The notes under the pieces are model-generated. The model searched no databases. It was not told the DNA's origin and saw only the letters and a list, made by a program, of their open reading frames with translations. Shown here in pieces: positions 1 through 8,929 of a stretch of DNA of 33,997 nucleotides (positions are counted from its first letter, which is position 1; each line of letters opens with the position of its first letter). This DNA is from CAZAAW01 sp964483325 (GTDB taxonomy: Bacteria > Pseudomonadota > Alphaproteobacteria > Rhizobiales > Kaistiaceae). The stretch covers positions 1-33,997 of the forward strand of contig CAZAAW010000026.1 of assembly GCA_964483325.1 (NCBI GenBank). Reading direction: 5' to 3'. The translations under genes and the position numbers were made by a program.

Positions 1-1272
1 TCGGCGCTGGTGATGGAGAAGCGCGAGGCGCTGAAGGTGTGGACGGTGCTGCTGGCGATCCTCGCCTTCAGTCTCAGCCTGCTCGGCACCTTCCTGGTCC
101 GCTCCGGCGTCCTGACCTCGGTGCATACCTTCGCCTCCGACCCGGCCCGCGGCATCGCCATCCTCGTCATCCTCGCCGTCTTCATCGGCGGCGGCCTGGC
201 GCTCTTCGCCTTCCGCGCCGGCTCCCTGTCGCAGGGCGGCGTCTTCGCGCCGATCAGCCGCGAGGGCTCGCTGGTCCTCAACAACCTGTTCCTGACGGCG
301 GCCTGCGCCACCGTCCTCATCGGCACGCTCTATCCGTTGCTGCTGGAGGCGCTGACCGGCGACCGCATCTCCGTCGGGCCGCCCTTCTTCAACATGACCT
401 TCGGGCCGCTGATGCTGCCGCTGCTGATCGCCGTGCCGTTCGGGCCGATGCTCGCCTGGAAGCGCGGCGACCTCTATGCCGCGGCGCAGCGGCTGATGTT
501 CGCCTTCGGCGCCGCCTTGCTGGCGGTGATCGTCGTGGCGGCGGTCGCTGGCGTCAGCCACATCCTGGCGGCGCTCGGCATCGGCCTTGCCGCCTGGCTG
601 ATGCTCGGCGCCCTGTCGGAGCTCGCCTTCCGCGCCCAGCTCTTCCGCACCAGCCTCGCCAATTCGGCGCGCCGGCTGGTCGGCCTGCCGCGCTCGGCCT
701 TCGGCACGGCGCTGGCGCATTTCGGCCTCGGCGCCACGGTGCTCGGCATCGTCGCTTCGACGACCTGGCAGACCGAGACGATCCTCGCCATGCGCATCGG
801 CGACACCGCCACCGTGTCCGGCGTCGAGCTGACGCTCGATCGCCTGCGCCCGGCCGATACCGCCGGCTATCTCGCCACTGCCGTCGAGATGACGGCCCGG
901 CGCGACGGCCGCGTCATCGCCACGATGGAGCCGGAGAAGCGCTGCTATCTGGCGCGCACGCAGCCGACCACCGAATCGGCGATCCGCACCTTCGGCTTCT
1001 CGCAGCTCTACGTGTCGCTCGGCGATGTCGAGCCGCCGCTCGCCAATCCCTGCGACCAGGCGAGCCGCCCGGCCACGCAGGTGACGCCGTCGGACGCCAC
1101 CGCCGAGAACCCGCTGGTCACCGTGCGGATCTACTGGAAGCCGCTGATCACGCTGATCTGGCTGGGGGCGCTGATCATGGTCGCCGGCGGCATTGCCTCG
1201 CTGTCCGACCGGCGCTTCCGCGTCGGCGCGCCGCGGCCGGCCCGCAAGGCCGCTGCGGTGCCGGCCGAGTAG
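1..1272 (+). CDS. ccmF: Cytochrome c-type biogenesis protein CcmF, C-terminal part (cut by window edge)
   Basis: Membrane component of the cytochrome c maturation (system I) haem lyase, which attaches haem to apocytochrome c on the periplasmic side together with CcmH and CcmI. The reading frame is open from base 1, so the 5' end lies outside; 423 residues are visible of a family usually near 650. The segment MEKREALKVWTVLLAILAFS followed by LVRSGVLTSVHTFA is typical of CcmF, with a conserved histidine (visible residue 42) that in the family contributes to haem binding. Several transmembrane helices follow, then a periplasmic domain (about visible residues 255-380) and a final helix. The tryptophan-rich WWD haem-binding loop should lie upstream of the window. 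The stop is 2 nt before the start of ccmH, so the two are cotranscribed. Also called cycK in rhizobia. Confidence 0.95.
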   Translation, partial: SALVMEKREALKVWTVLLAILAFSLSLLGTFLVRSGVLTSVHTFASDPARGIAILVILAVFIGGGLALFAFRAGSLSQGGVFAPISREGSLVLNNLFLTAACATVLIGTLYPLLLEALTGDRISVGPPFFNMTFGPLMLPLLIAVPFGPMLAWKRGDLYAAAQRLMFAFGAALLAVIVVAAVAGVSHILAALGIGLAAWLMLGALSELAFRAQLFRTSLANSARRLVGLPRSAFGTALAHFGLGATVLGIVASTTWQTETILAMRIGDTATVSGVELTLDRLRPADTAGYLATAVEMTARRDGRVIATMEPEKRCYLARTQPTTESAIRTFGFSQLYVSLGDVEPPLANPCDQASRPATQVTPSDATAENPLVTVRIYWKPLITLIWLGALIMVAGGIASLSDRRFRVGAPRPARKAAAVPAE

Positions 1273-1274
1273 CC

Positions 1275-1748
1275 ATGCGCCGCCTCGCCGCCGTGCTTGC
1301 CGTTCTCGGGGCGCTGTTCAGCGCCCCGGCGCTGGCCGTGCAGCCCGACGAGGTGCTGCCCGACAAGGCGCTGGAGGCGCGGGCAAGGGCGCTGTCGGCC
1401 GAGCTGCGCTGCATGGTCTGCCAGAACCAGTCGATCGACGATTCGGACGCCGACCTTGCCCGCGACGTGCGCCTCTTGCTGCGCGAACGGCTCGTCGCCG
1501 GCGACAGCGACGCCGATGTGATCAACTATCTCGTCGCCCGCTACGGCGAATTCGTCCTGCTGAAGCCGCGGCTGTCGCTGCACACGGTGCTTCTGTGGGC
1601 GGCGCCGCCGCTCGTCCTCATCGGCGGCGGCGTGCTGATCTTCCTCTTCCTGCGCCGCCGCAACGCGCATGCGGTGCCCGCCGCCGCCCTGTCGCCGGAA
1701 GAGGAAAAGCGGCTGAAGGCGCTGCTGGAGCAGTCGCCGGACGCGTAG
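1275..1748 (+). CDS. ccmH: Cytochrome c-type biogenesis protein CcmH
   Basis: Thiol-redox component of the cytochrome c haem lyase; it reduces the CXXCH cysteines of apocytochrome c. The protein has 157 residues: a signal peptide ending near residue 21 (SAPALA), the family signature LRCMVCQNQSIDDS with the redox pair Cys46 and Cys49, and a C-terminal membrane helix (about residues 100-122) followed by a basic anchor. It begins 2 nt after the ccmF stop, which fixes the ATG. It is the short CcmH/CycL type; a CcmI-like domain is not fused to it and presumably lies upstream. The TAG stop is part of a palindromic repeat that begins at the end of the gene, so the last codons may have been set by insertion of that repeat. 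Confidence 0.95.
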   Translation: MRRLAAVLAVLGALFSAPALAVQPDEVLPDKALEARARALSAELRCMVCQNQSIDDSDADLARDVRLLLRERLVAGDSDADVINYLVARYGEFVLLKPRLSLHTVLLWAAPPLVLIGGGVLIFLFLRRRNAHAVPAAALSPEEEKRLKALLEQSPDA

Positions 1749-1838
1749 GGTGGGCATGCGCCGCAGGCGCTTGCCCACGCGGCCAGACGTCGGTGCCGAA
1801 AGACAGCGTGGGCAAGGCTTCGCCATGCCCACCCTACG
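1744..1838. repeat. Composite palindromic repeat, copy 1
   Basis: Outer arms CGTAGGGTGGGCA (1744-1756) and TGCCCACCCTACG (1826-1838) are perfectly complementary. Inside are TTGCCCACGC and GCGTGGGCAA, so the element is two small hairpins facing each other. Copies 2 and 3 lie at 5728-5822 and 9717-9815. It overlaps the stop codon of ccmH. Confidence 0.85.
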
Positions 1839-1976
1839 CGGCCTTGCCCGGTCGGCGGACGCATTACCAACGTTTAATGCGCCCGACAGGCGCTTGTAAG
1901 GTCGTCGTTTTCATATTGAGCAGGAACGGCAGGCGATGCCTGTCCGTCCCGTGATCCCGGCTCAATGGAGATCGAC

Positions 1977-3485
1977 ATGACCGAATCTTCTTCCCCTTCC
2001 ACCCGCCGGGTAGCGCCGGCGGCGCGCCGGACGGTCCTGCTCGGAACCGCCCTGGCCATGGTTCTCGGCGGCGCCCTGGTGGGCAGCGGCGCCCTGCCGA
2101 CGCATCAGGCCTATGCCGAGGCGGTGACGATCGACCAGCCCAACCAGCTGCCGAGCTTCGCCAACATCGTCGACAAGGTCAGCCCGGCCGTCGTCGGCAT
2201 CCGCGTCCGCTCCGAGGCGAGCCCCAAGCAGATGGGCATGGTCGGCCCCAATGGCCGCCAGTTCGAGGTGCCGGACGGCTCGCCGCTCGAGCGCTTCTTC
2301 CGTGAGTTCCAGGATAATCCCGACATCCAGCGCCAGATGCGCCGGCCGACGATCAGCCTCGGCTCCGGCTTCTTCATTTCCGAAGACGGCTACGTCGTCA
2401 CCAACAACCACGTCGTCGACGGCGCCAATGAATTCACCGTCATCATGAATGACGGCACCGAATATCCGGCCAAGCTGATCGGCAAGGACGACAAGACCGA
2501 CCTCGCCCTCATCAAGGTCGACGGCGACCACACCTTCACCTACGTCAAGTTCGCCGAAGGCGACGTGCGCGTCGGCGACTGGGTGGTGGCGGTCGGCAAC
2601 CCGTTCGGCCTCGGCGGCACCGTCACGGCGGGCATCGTCTCCGGCCGCGGCCGCCAGATCGGCGAAGGCCCCTATGACGACTTCCTGCAGATCGACGCGG
2701 CGGTGAACCGCGGCAATTCCGGCGGTCCGGCCTTCAACCTCCAGGGCGAGGTCGTCGGCGTCAACACGGCGATCTTCTCGCCGACCGGCGGCAATGTCGG
2801 CATCGCCTTCGCCATCCCGTCGTCGACGGCCGAATCGGTCATCGCCAGCCTCAAGGACCATGGCTCGGTGGTGCGCGGCTGGCTGGGCGTCCAGATCCAG
2901 TCGATCACGCCTGACCTCGCCAACGGCCTGGCGCTGAACGAGGCGCATGGCGCCCTGGTCAGCGATCCGCAGCCGGGCAGCCCGGCCGAGAAGGCCGGCC
3001 TCCGGTCCGGCGACGCCATCACCGCGGTCGACGGCAAACCGGTGAACGACGCCCGCGACCTGGCGGTGAAGATTGCCGGCTACCAGCCCAACACCGAGGT
3101 CAAGCTGACCCTGTGGCGCGACGGCAAGCAGACCGAGCTGCCGGTCACCCTCGGCACCATGCCGGGCACCGAGCAGCAGGCCGCCCTGGAGCAGCCGGGC
3201 GCCGACGCCCTGCCGTCGGCCTTCGAAGGCTTCGGCATGCAGGTGAGCCCGTCCGACCAGGGCGTGGTGATCACCAGCATCGACCCGGACGGCACCGCCG
3301 CCGAGAACGGCCTGCAGGAAGGCGATGTCATCGTCGCCGTCGGCACCATCCAGGTGAACAGCCCGGCCGAGGTCGAGGCTGCCGTCGCCAAGGCGCGCGA
3401 GAACGGCCTCAAGGCGGTGCTGCTGCGCGTCCGCTCCGCCCAGGACGACCAGACCCATTTCGTCGCGCTGCCCTTCGCAGCCTGA
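1977..3485 (+). CDS. degP: Periplasmic serine protease of the DegP/HtrA (Do) family
   Basis: Periplasmic quality-control protease that degrades or holds misfolded envelope proteins. The 502-residue product has an N-terminal signal or anchor segment (about residues 19-48), a trypsin-like domain with the complete catalytic triad His145 (TNNHVVDG), Asp175 (DKTDLALI) and Ser248 (NRGNSGGPAF), and two PDZ domains (about 275-370 and 400-495). Length and domain order match the Do family. An in-frame ATG lies 12 nt upstream at 1965, but its bases form the GGAG ribosome site for the ATG at 1977 with 6-nt spacing, so I chose 1977. It is followed by a strong intrinsic terminator and then a two-component system. 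An adjacent envelope-stress regulator would fit known biology, but no regulatory link is shown by sequence alone. Confidence 0.95.
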   Translation: MTESSSPSTRRVAPAARRTVLLGTALAMVLGGALVGSGALPTHQAYAEAVTIDQPNQLPSFANIVDKVSPAVVGIRVRSEASPKQMGMVGPNGRQFEVPDGSPLERFFREFQDNPDIQRQMRRPTISLGSGFFISEDGYVVTNNHVVDGANEFTVIMNDGTEYPAKLIGKDDKTDLALIKVDGDHTFTYVKFAEGDVRVGDWVVAVGNPFGLGGTVTAGIVSGRGRQIGEGPYDDFLQIDAAVNRGNSGGPAFNLQGEVVGVNTAIFSPTGGNVGIAFAIPSSTAESVIASLKDHGSVVRGWLGVQIQSITPDLANGLALNEAHGALVSDPQPGSPAEKAGLRSGDAITAVDGKPVNDARDLAVKIAGYQPNTEVKLTLWRDGKQTELPVTLGTMPGTEQQAALEQPGADALPSAFEGFGMQVSPSDQGVVITSIDPDGTAAENGLQEGDVIVAVGTIQVNSPAEVEAAVAKARENGLKAVLLRVRSAQDDQTHFVALPFAA

Positions 3486-3543
3486 CGAAAGGAAAAGGGG
3501 CGGGAGCGCACCCGTGTCGCCCCCGACGCTCCCGCTCCACACG

Positions 3544-3579
3544 GCGGCAGGCTGGACCTCCAGCCTGCCGCTTGTTTTT
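3544..3579 (+). terminator. Rho-independent terminator after degP
   Basis: A perfect stem GGCAGGCTGG / CCAGCCTGCC (3546-3555 and 3560-3569) with a 4-nt loop, extended by two more pairs, is followed by the T-rich run TTGTTTTT. It lies about 60 nt after the degP stop and separates degP from the downstream regulator pair. A second GC-only stem (GGGGCC-CTC-GGCCCC) follows at about 3582-3596. Confidence 0.85.
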
Positions 3580-3638
3580 ACGGGGCCCTCGGCCCCAGTC
3601 TAGGGCTCCTCGGAGACCCAGGGATTCTCGGCCGCGGC

Positions 3639-4319
3639 ATGCGCATCCTGATCATCGAAGACGACAAGGAGACCGCCGCCTATCTGGCGAAGGCGCTGCG
3701 CGAGGCGGGGCACGTGCCCGACCATGCCGCCGACGGCAATACCGGCGCCGAGATGGCGATGGACGGCAATTACGACGTGCTGGTCGTCGACCGCATGCTG
3801 CCGGGCCGCGACGGCCTGTCGATCATCGAGGAACTGCGGAAGCGCGGCGACGAGACGCCGGTGCTCATCCTGTCGGCCCTCGGCCAGGTCGACGACCGCG
3901 TCACGGGCCTGCGCGCCGGCGGCGACGACTATCTCTCCAAGCCCTATGCCTTTTCCGAGCTGCTCGCCCGCGTCGAGGTGCTGGCGCGGCGGCGCAAGCC
4001 CGGCGAGGCGGAGACCGTCTACCGCGTCGACGGGCTGGAGCTCGATCGGCTCGGCCATACCGTGACGCGCGACGGCAAGGCGATCCCGCTGCAGCCGCGC
4101 GAGTTCCGCCTGCTGGAATACCTGATGAAGCATGCCGGGCAGGTGGTGACCCGCACCATGCTGCTGGAAAATGTCTGGGACTATCATTTCGACCCGCAGA
4201 CCAACGTCATCGACGTCCATGTCTCGCGGCTGCGCGCCAAGATCGACAAGGGCTTCGCCGAACCGCTGCTGCAGACGGTGCGCGGCGCCGGATACATGAT
4301 CCGTGACGTCGGTCGGTAG
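3639..4319 (+). CDS. OmpR/PhoB-family response regulator
   Basis: DNA-binding response regulator of 226 residues. The receiver domain (about 1-115) has the acidic pocket Asp8/Asp9, phosphoacceptor Asp51 (VLVVDRMLPGRDG), Ser79 and Lys101 (YLSKPYAF). The C-terminal winged-helix domain (about 130-222) carries the OmpR-type pattern PREFRLLEYL, NVIDVHVSRLRAKID and VRGAGYMIRD. Its last 17 nt overlap the downstream histidine kinase gene, so the two are translationally coupled and almost certainly form a cognate pair. The start follows the degP terminator; no strong ribosome site is visible. The signal and target genes cannot be told from the sequence. Confidence 0.93.
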   Translation: MRILIIEDDKETAAYLAKALREAGHVPDHAADGNTGAEMAMDGNYDVLVVDRMLPGRDGLSIIEELRKRGDETPVLILSALGQVDDRVTGLRAGGDDYLSKPYAFSELLARVEVLARRRKPGEAETVYRVDGLELDRLGHTVTRDGKAIPLQPREFRLLEYLMKHAGQVVTRTMLLENVWDYHFDPQTNVIDVHVSRLRAKIDKGFAEPLLQTVRGAGYMIRDVGR

Positions 4320-5697
4320 GATCGTCAACACCACCGCCTTCCGGCTCTCCGCGCTCTATTTCGTGGTGTTCTCTGCGTTTGCGGTGTTCTTCGTCGTCTA
4401 CGTCACCTATTCGACCAACCAGCTGCTCAACCGGCAGGTCAGCGAGACGATCGAGACCGAGTTCCGCGGCCTCGCCGACCAGTGGAACAGCGGCGGCCTC
4501 ATCGGCATGATGAACGCCATCGAGTTCCGTAGCCGCCAGCCGGGCGCCAGCCTCTACCTGCTCACCGACGCCACCGGCCAGGCGCTGGCCGGCAATGTCG
4601 CGCAGATGCCGGCGGCGCTCCTCACCAGCGCCGTCGAGCGGCCGGTGACGCTGCCCTACCAGGCCGAGGGCGGGACGCAGCGCCAGGCGATGGTGCAGGT
4701 GGCGCGGCTTCCCGGCGGCTTCAACCTCCTCGTCGGCCGCGACATCGCCGAGCGCGACCGCTTCACCGAGATCGTCCAGCAGGCCATCGGCCTTGCCGTG
4801 GCGCTGATGATCGTGCTCGGCGTCATCGGCTGGTTCTTCGTCAGCCGCCGCGTCCTGCAGCGCATCGATTCGATAACCGCCACCAGCCGCCGCATCATGG
4901 ACGGCGACCTGACCGGCCGCCTCGACGTCATCGGCACCGGCGACGAATTCGACCGCCTGGCGGCCAGCCTCAACGTCATGCTGGGGCGCATCGAGCATCT
5001 GATGACCGGCCTCAAGGAAGTGTCGGACAACATCGCTCACGACCTCAAGACGCCGCTGACGCGCATGCGCAACCGGCTGGAGACGGCCGTCGCCGCCGAT
5101 CCCAAGGCGGCGAGCCGCGAGGTGCTGGAGGCGACGATCGAGGAGGCCGACCAGCTTATCCGCACCTTCGACGCGCTGCTGATGATCGCCCGCGTCGAGG
5201 CGGGGGCGCCGGCCGATGCCGAGGTCGATGTCGACCTTGCCGGCATCGTCGGCGATATCGCCGAGCTCTACGAGCCGGTGGCGGAGGAGGCGGGCGTCGC
5301 CCTGGCGATCGACGCCGCCGGCCCGCTGCCGCTCAAGGGCAGCCGCGAACTGCTCAGCCAGGCGGTCGCCAATCTCGTCGACAATGCCATCAAATATGCC
5401 CATGCGGCGCCGGGCGAGACGCGGCAGGCGGCCGTGTCGATCAGGGCCTGGCGCGACGGCGACGCCATGGCCGTCTCCGTCGCCGACAATGGCCCCGGCG
5501 TGCCGGAAGCCGACCGCGAGCGCGTCCTGGAGCGCTTCGTGCGCCTGGAGAAGAGCCGTTCGGAGCCGGGCAGCGGCCTCGGCCTCAGCCTCGTCGCCGC
5601 CGTCGTCCACCTGCATGGCGGCTCGATCACCCTCGGCGACAACAATCCCGGCCTCCTGGTGACGCTGCGCCTGCCGATGAAGACGGCTGCCGCCTGA
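4303..5697 (+). CDS. Sensor histidine kinase, partner of the upstream regulator
   Basis: Membrane histidine kinase of 464 residues starting at a GTG inside the end of the regulator gene. It has a first membrane helix (about residues 12-33), a periplasmic loop of about 120 residues, a second helix (about 160-180), a HAMP linker (about 182-235), an HisKA box with phosphoacceptor His246 (SDNIAHDLKTPLTRMRNRLE), and a catalytic ATPase domain with N box LVDNAIKYA, G1 box VADNGPGVP and G2 box GSGLGLSLV. All key residues are present. The HDLKTPLTR form of the H box is common in kinases paired with OmpR-type regulators. A palindromic repeat follows the stop codon and separates it from glnE. Confidence 0.93.
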   Translation: MTSVGRIVNTTAFRLSALYFVVFSAFAVFFVVYVTYSTNQLLNRQVSETIETEFRGLADQWNSGGLIGMMNAIEFRSRQPGASLYLLTDATGQALAGNVAQMPAALLTSAVERPVTLPYQAEGGTQRQAMVQVARLPGGFNLLVGRDIAERDRFTEIVQQAIGLAVALMIVLGVIGWFFVSRRVLQRIDSITATSRRIMDGDLTGRLDVIGTGDEFDRLAASLNVMLGRIEHLMTGLKEVSDNIAHDLKTPLTRMRNRLETAVAADPKAASREVLEATIEEADQLIRTFDALLMIARVEAGAPADAEVDVDLAGIVGDIAELYEPVAEEAGVALAIDAAGPLPLKGSRELLSQAVANLVDNAIKYAHAAPGETRQAAVSIRAWRDGDAMAVSVADNGPGVPEADRERVLERFVRLEKSRSEPGSGLGLSLVAAVVHLHGGSITLGDNNPGLLVTLRLPMKTAAA

Positions 5698-5727
5698 ATC
5701 ATCGCCCATCCTCGTCATCCGGAGCAC

Positions 5728-5822
5728 CGTAGGGTGGGCAAGGCGAAGCTTTGCCCACGCGGTCATGCGCCGTCGTAGGATGACCGCGTGGGCAAACGCC
5801 TGCGGCGCTTGCCCACCCTACG
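5728..5822. repeat. Composite palindromic repeat, copy 2
   Basis: Same family as 1744-1838: outer arms CGTAGGGTGGGCA (5728-5740) and TGCCCACCCTACG (5810-5822), inner TTTGCCCACGCGGTCAT and ATGACCGCGTGGGCAA. The centre therefore adds a GCGGTCAT/ATGACCGC match. It lies between the histidine kinase stop and glnE. Confidence 0.85.
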
Positions 5823-5889
5823 GCGCTGAGGCGCACGGGTCGACTTTGCCGGGCGCTTGCGCAATGTCTGTCTCCGACAGGAGGTGGGC

Positions 5890-8886
5890 ATGGCAGCAAG
5901 AAAAGAGGCGCGAGCTAAGGTCGAGACCGCAGGCGAATCGCTGAGCCGGATGCTGCAGCCTCTGGTGAAGCCGGCCTCGGCGCGGGCCGGCAAGGCGCGG
6001 CTGGCCGATCTGCGCGCCCGCGCCGCGGAGGATGGCTCGGCAGCCGCGCTGGCGGCGGCGCTGACGCCCGGCGCGGAGAGCCTGCTCGCCGGCATCATGG
6101 ACAATGCGCCGTTCCTGCGCAGCCTCATCCTCGACGACCCGGCGCGGCTCGTGGAACTGCTCACCCACGACCCGGAGACGCACCATGCCGGGCTGGTGAC
6201 GGCGGCGCGCCAGGCCTGGCGCGGCGACGGCATCGAGGCTGTCATGGCCGAGCTCCGGCGCCTGCGCGCGGCGTCGGCGCTGCTGATCGCTCTGGCCGAT
6301 CTCGGCGGCGCCTGGGACGTCGACACCGTCATGGCGGCGCTCACCGCCTTTGCCGACGCGGCGCTGGCTTCAGCCGCCGCCTTGGCGCTGCTGCAGGAGC
6401 ACCAGGCCGGCGCGATCGGCCTGCCCGACCTTAACGACCCGCAGCGCGGCTCCGGCTGGATCCTGCTCGCCATGGGCAAGGGCGGGGCAGGGGAGCTCAA
6501 CTATTCCAGCGATATCGATCTCATCTCCTTCTACGATCCGGCGGCGGCGCAGCTGGCGGAGGCGGTGGAGCCGTCGCCCTTCTATGCGCGGCTGACGCGC
6601 AAGCTGGTGCGCATCCTCTCCGAGTACACCGCCGACGGCTATGTGCTGCGCACCGACCTGCGGCTGCGGCCCGATCCCGGCTCGACGCCGGTGGCGATCT
6701 CGCGCGGCGCGGCGCTCGCCTATTACGAGAGCGCCGGCCAGAACTGGGAACGCGCGGCGCTGATCAAGGCGCGGCCGGCGGCCGGCGACATCGCCGCCGG
6801 CGAGGCGCTGCTTGCCGAGCTGGCGCCCTTCATCTGGCGCAAATATCTCGACTACGCGGCGATCGCCGACATCCATTCGATCAAGCGCCAGATCCACGAC
6901 CATCGCGGCCATGCCAGCGTTGCCGTTGCCGGCCACAATCTCAAGCTCGGCCGCGGCGGCATCCGCGAGATCGAGTTCTTCGTCCAGACGCAGCAGCTCA
7001 TCGCCGGCGGCCGCAACCCGTCGCTGCGCGGAAGGCGCACGCTCGACATGCTGGCCGCCCTGGCGCGGGAAGGCTGGATCGCCGCCGAGGCCGCCGAGGC
7101 GCTGTCGGCTGCCTATCGCAGCCTACGCGGCGTCGAGCACCGGTTGCAGATGGTCGCCGACGAGCAGACCCACACCCTGCCGGAGGATCCGGAGGCGCTG
7201 GCCGGCATCGCCCGGCTGTGCGGCCTTGCCACCGCCGCCCGGCTGGACAGGTGGCTGCGGCCGATCCTGGAGAGCGTGCAGGAGCATTATGCGCGCCTGT
7301 TCGAGAGCGCGCCGTCCCTCACCACCTCCGGCGGCAGCCTGGTGTTCACCGGCGACGAGGACGATCCGGAGACGCTGGAGACGCTGTCGCGCCTCGGCTA
7401 CCGCAACCCGGCCGAGGTGACGCGCACCGTTCGCGCCTGGCATTTCGGGCGCTATCCGGCGATGCGCTCGGCGACGGCGCGCGAGCTGCTGACCGAGATC
7501 ACGCCGGCCCTTCTCGATGCCCTTGCCGGCACCGACAATGCCGATGCCGCCTTCCTCGCCTTCGACCGCTTTCTCGGCCGCCTGCCGGCCGGCGTGCAGC
7601 TCTTCGCGCTGCTCGGATCGAACCCGGCGCTGCTGCGCCTCCTCGCCACGATCCTCGGCTCGGCGCCGCGGCTGGCCGAGACGATCGTCCGCCGCGCCCA
7701 TGTCGTCGACGCGGTGCTGGAGCCGCATTTCTTCGGCACCGTGCCGGACCGCGACACCCTTGCCGAGCGGCTCGAGGCGACGCTGGCGCAGGCCGTGTCC
7801 TACGAGGACGTGCTCGACCGGGCGCGCATCTTCGGCGACGAGCAGTCCTTCCTGATCGGCGTCCGCCTGGTCGCCGGCACCATCGATGCGCGCCGCGCCG
7901 GCGTCGCCTTCGCCGACCTCGCCGACCTCCTGGTGGCGGAGCTCTTCGCCCGCGTCGGGCAGGAGTTCGAGAACGCCCATGGCCGCCTGCCGGGCGGCGA
8001 AGCGGCGCTGATCGCCATGGGCAAGTTCGGCGGCCGCGAGATGACCGCCGCCTCCGATCTCGACCTCATCCTCCTTTACGACATGGCGCCGGACGCCGCC
8101 GGCTCGGACGGGCCGCGCCCGCTGACGCCGTCGCAATATTACGCCCGCCTGACGCAGCGCCTCGTCGCCGCCCTGTCGGCCCCGACGGCCGAAGGCAGCC
8201 TCTACGAGGTGGATTTCCGCCTCCGCCCGTCCGGCCATGCCGGCCCGCTGGCGACGAGCATCGACGCCTTCGCCGCCTATCAGGCCAGGGACGCCTGGAC
8301 CTGGGAGCACATGGCGCTGACCCGCGCCCGGCCGATCGCCGGCGATGCGGCGCTTGTGGCGCGCGCCGGCGAGGTCGTCGGCGACGTGCTGCGCCAGAAG
8401 CGCCCCGAGGCGAAGCTGAAGCGCGACGTCGTCGAGATGCGCGGCCTCGTCGAGGCGGAGAAGGGCGGCGAGGGGCCGTGGGACCTCAAGCAGGCGCCGG
8501 GCGGCATCGTCGATATCGAGTTCATCGCCCAGTACCTGGCGCTGCGCCATGGCGGTGCCCATCCGGAGATCCTCAGCGTCGAGACCGAGGCGGTGCTGGC
8601 GGCGGCTGCCCGGCTCAGCCTGCTGCAGGCCGGCGCCGCGGCGGTGCTGCTGCCGGCCTTGCGCCTCTACCAGAACCTCACGCAGATCCTGCGCCTGTCG
8701 GTGACCGGCCTCTTCGATCCGCAGGCGGCGCCGGCCGGCCTGCTGCGGCTTCTCGCCCGCGCCGGCGAGATGCCCGATTTCGCCACGCTGGACGCGCATC
8801 TGCGCGACACCGAGGCGGCGGTGCGCGCCGTCTTTGTCCGCATTCTCGGCGCCGTTCCGACGGAAGCGCCGCCCGAGCGCGTTTGA
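5890..8886 (+). CDS. glnE: Bifunctional glutamine synthetase adenylyltransferase / adenylyl-removing enzyme
   Basis: Cytoplasmic regulator of nitrogen assimilation that adds AMP to, or phosphorolytically removes it from, the conserved tyrosine of glutamine synthetase, responding to PII and glutamine. The 998-residue protein has two nucleotidyltransferase domains. The N-terminal de-adenylylation domain has MGKGGAGELNYSSDIDLISF with metal ligands Asp208 and Asp210. The C-terminal adenylylation domain has MGKFGGREMTAASDLDLILL with Asp723 and Asp725. Both active sites are intact and the length is normal. The ATG at 5890 has an AGGAGG ribosome site 6 nt upstream, which decides the start. It stands alone on this strand, 43 nt before the EF-hand protein gene. 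Confidence 0.96.
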   Translation: MAARKEARAKVETAGESLSRMLQPLVKPASARAGKARLADLRARAAEDGSAAALAAALTPGAESLLAGIMDNAPFLRSLILDDPARLVELLTHDPETHHAGLVTAARQAWRGDGIEAVMAELRRLRAASALLIALADLGGAWDVDTVMAALTAFADAALASAAALALLQEHQAGAIGLPDLNDPQRGSGWILLAMGKGGAGELNYSSDIDLISFYDPAAAQLAEAVEPSPFYARLTRKLVRILSEYTADGYVLRTDLRLRPDPGSTPVAISRGAALAYYESAGQNWERAALIKARPAAGDIAAGEALLAELAPFIWRKYLDYAAIADIHSIKRQIHDHRGHASVAVAGHNLKLGRGGIREIEFFVQTQQLIAGGRNPSLRGRRTLDMLAALAREGWIAAEAAEALSAAYRSLRGVEHRLQMVADEQTHTLPEDPEALAGIARLCGLATAARLDRWLRPILESVQEHYARLFESAPSLTTSGGSLVFTGDEDDPETLETLSRLGYRNPAEVTRTVRAWHFGRYPAMRSATARELLTEITPALLDALAGTDNADAAFLAFDRFLGRLPAGVQLFALLGSNPALLRLLATILGSAPRLAETIVRRAHVVDAVLEPHFFGTVPDRDTLAERLEATLAQAVSYEDVLDRARIFGDEQSFLIGVRLVAGTIDARRAGVAFADLADLLVAELFARVGQEFENAHGRLPGGEAALIAMGKFGGREMTAASDLDLILLYDMAPDAAGSDGPRPLTPSQYYARLTQRLVAALSAPTAEGSLYEVDFRLRPSGHAGPLATSIDAFAAYQARDAWTWEHMALTRARPIAGDAALVARAGEVVGDVLRQKRPEAKLKRDVVEMRGLVEAEKGGEGPWDLKQAPGGIVDIEFIAQYLALRHGGAHPEILSVETEAVLAAAARLSLLQAGAAAVLLPALRLYQNLTQILRLSVTGLFDPQAAPAGLLRLLARAGEMPDFATLDAHLRDTEAAVRAVFVRILGAVPTEAPPERV

Positions 8887-8929
8887 CCAACGTGCTTTGG
8901 GGGCGCCGCCTATTACGGAGACTGCCGGA

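Noticed and set aside
1893..1918. Possible RpoH heat-shock promoter before degP (CTTG, then CATATTG)
   Set aside because: The spacing of 15 nt is short and the second element matches poorly, so I could not support it as a feature, although heat or envelope-stress control of degP would be sensible.
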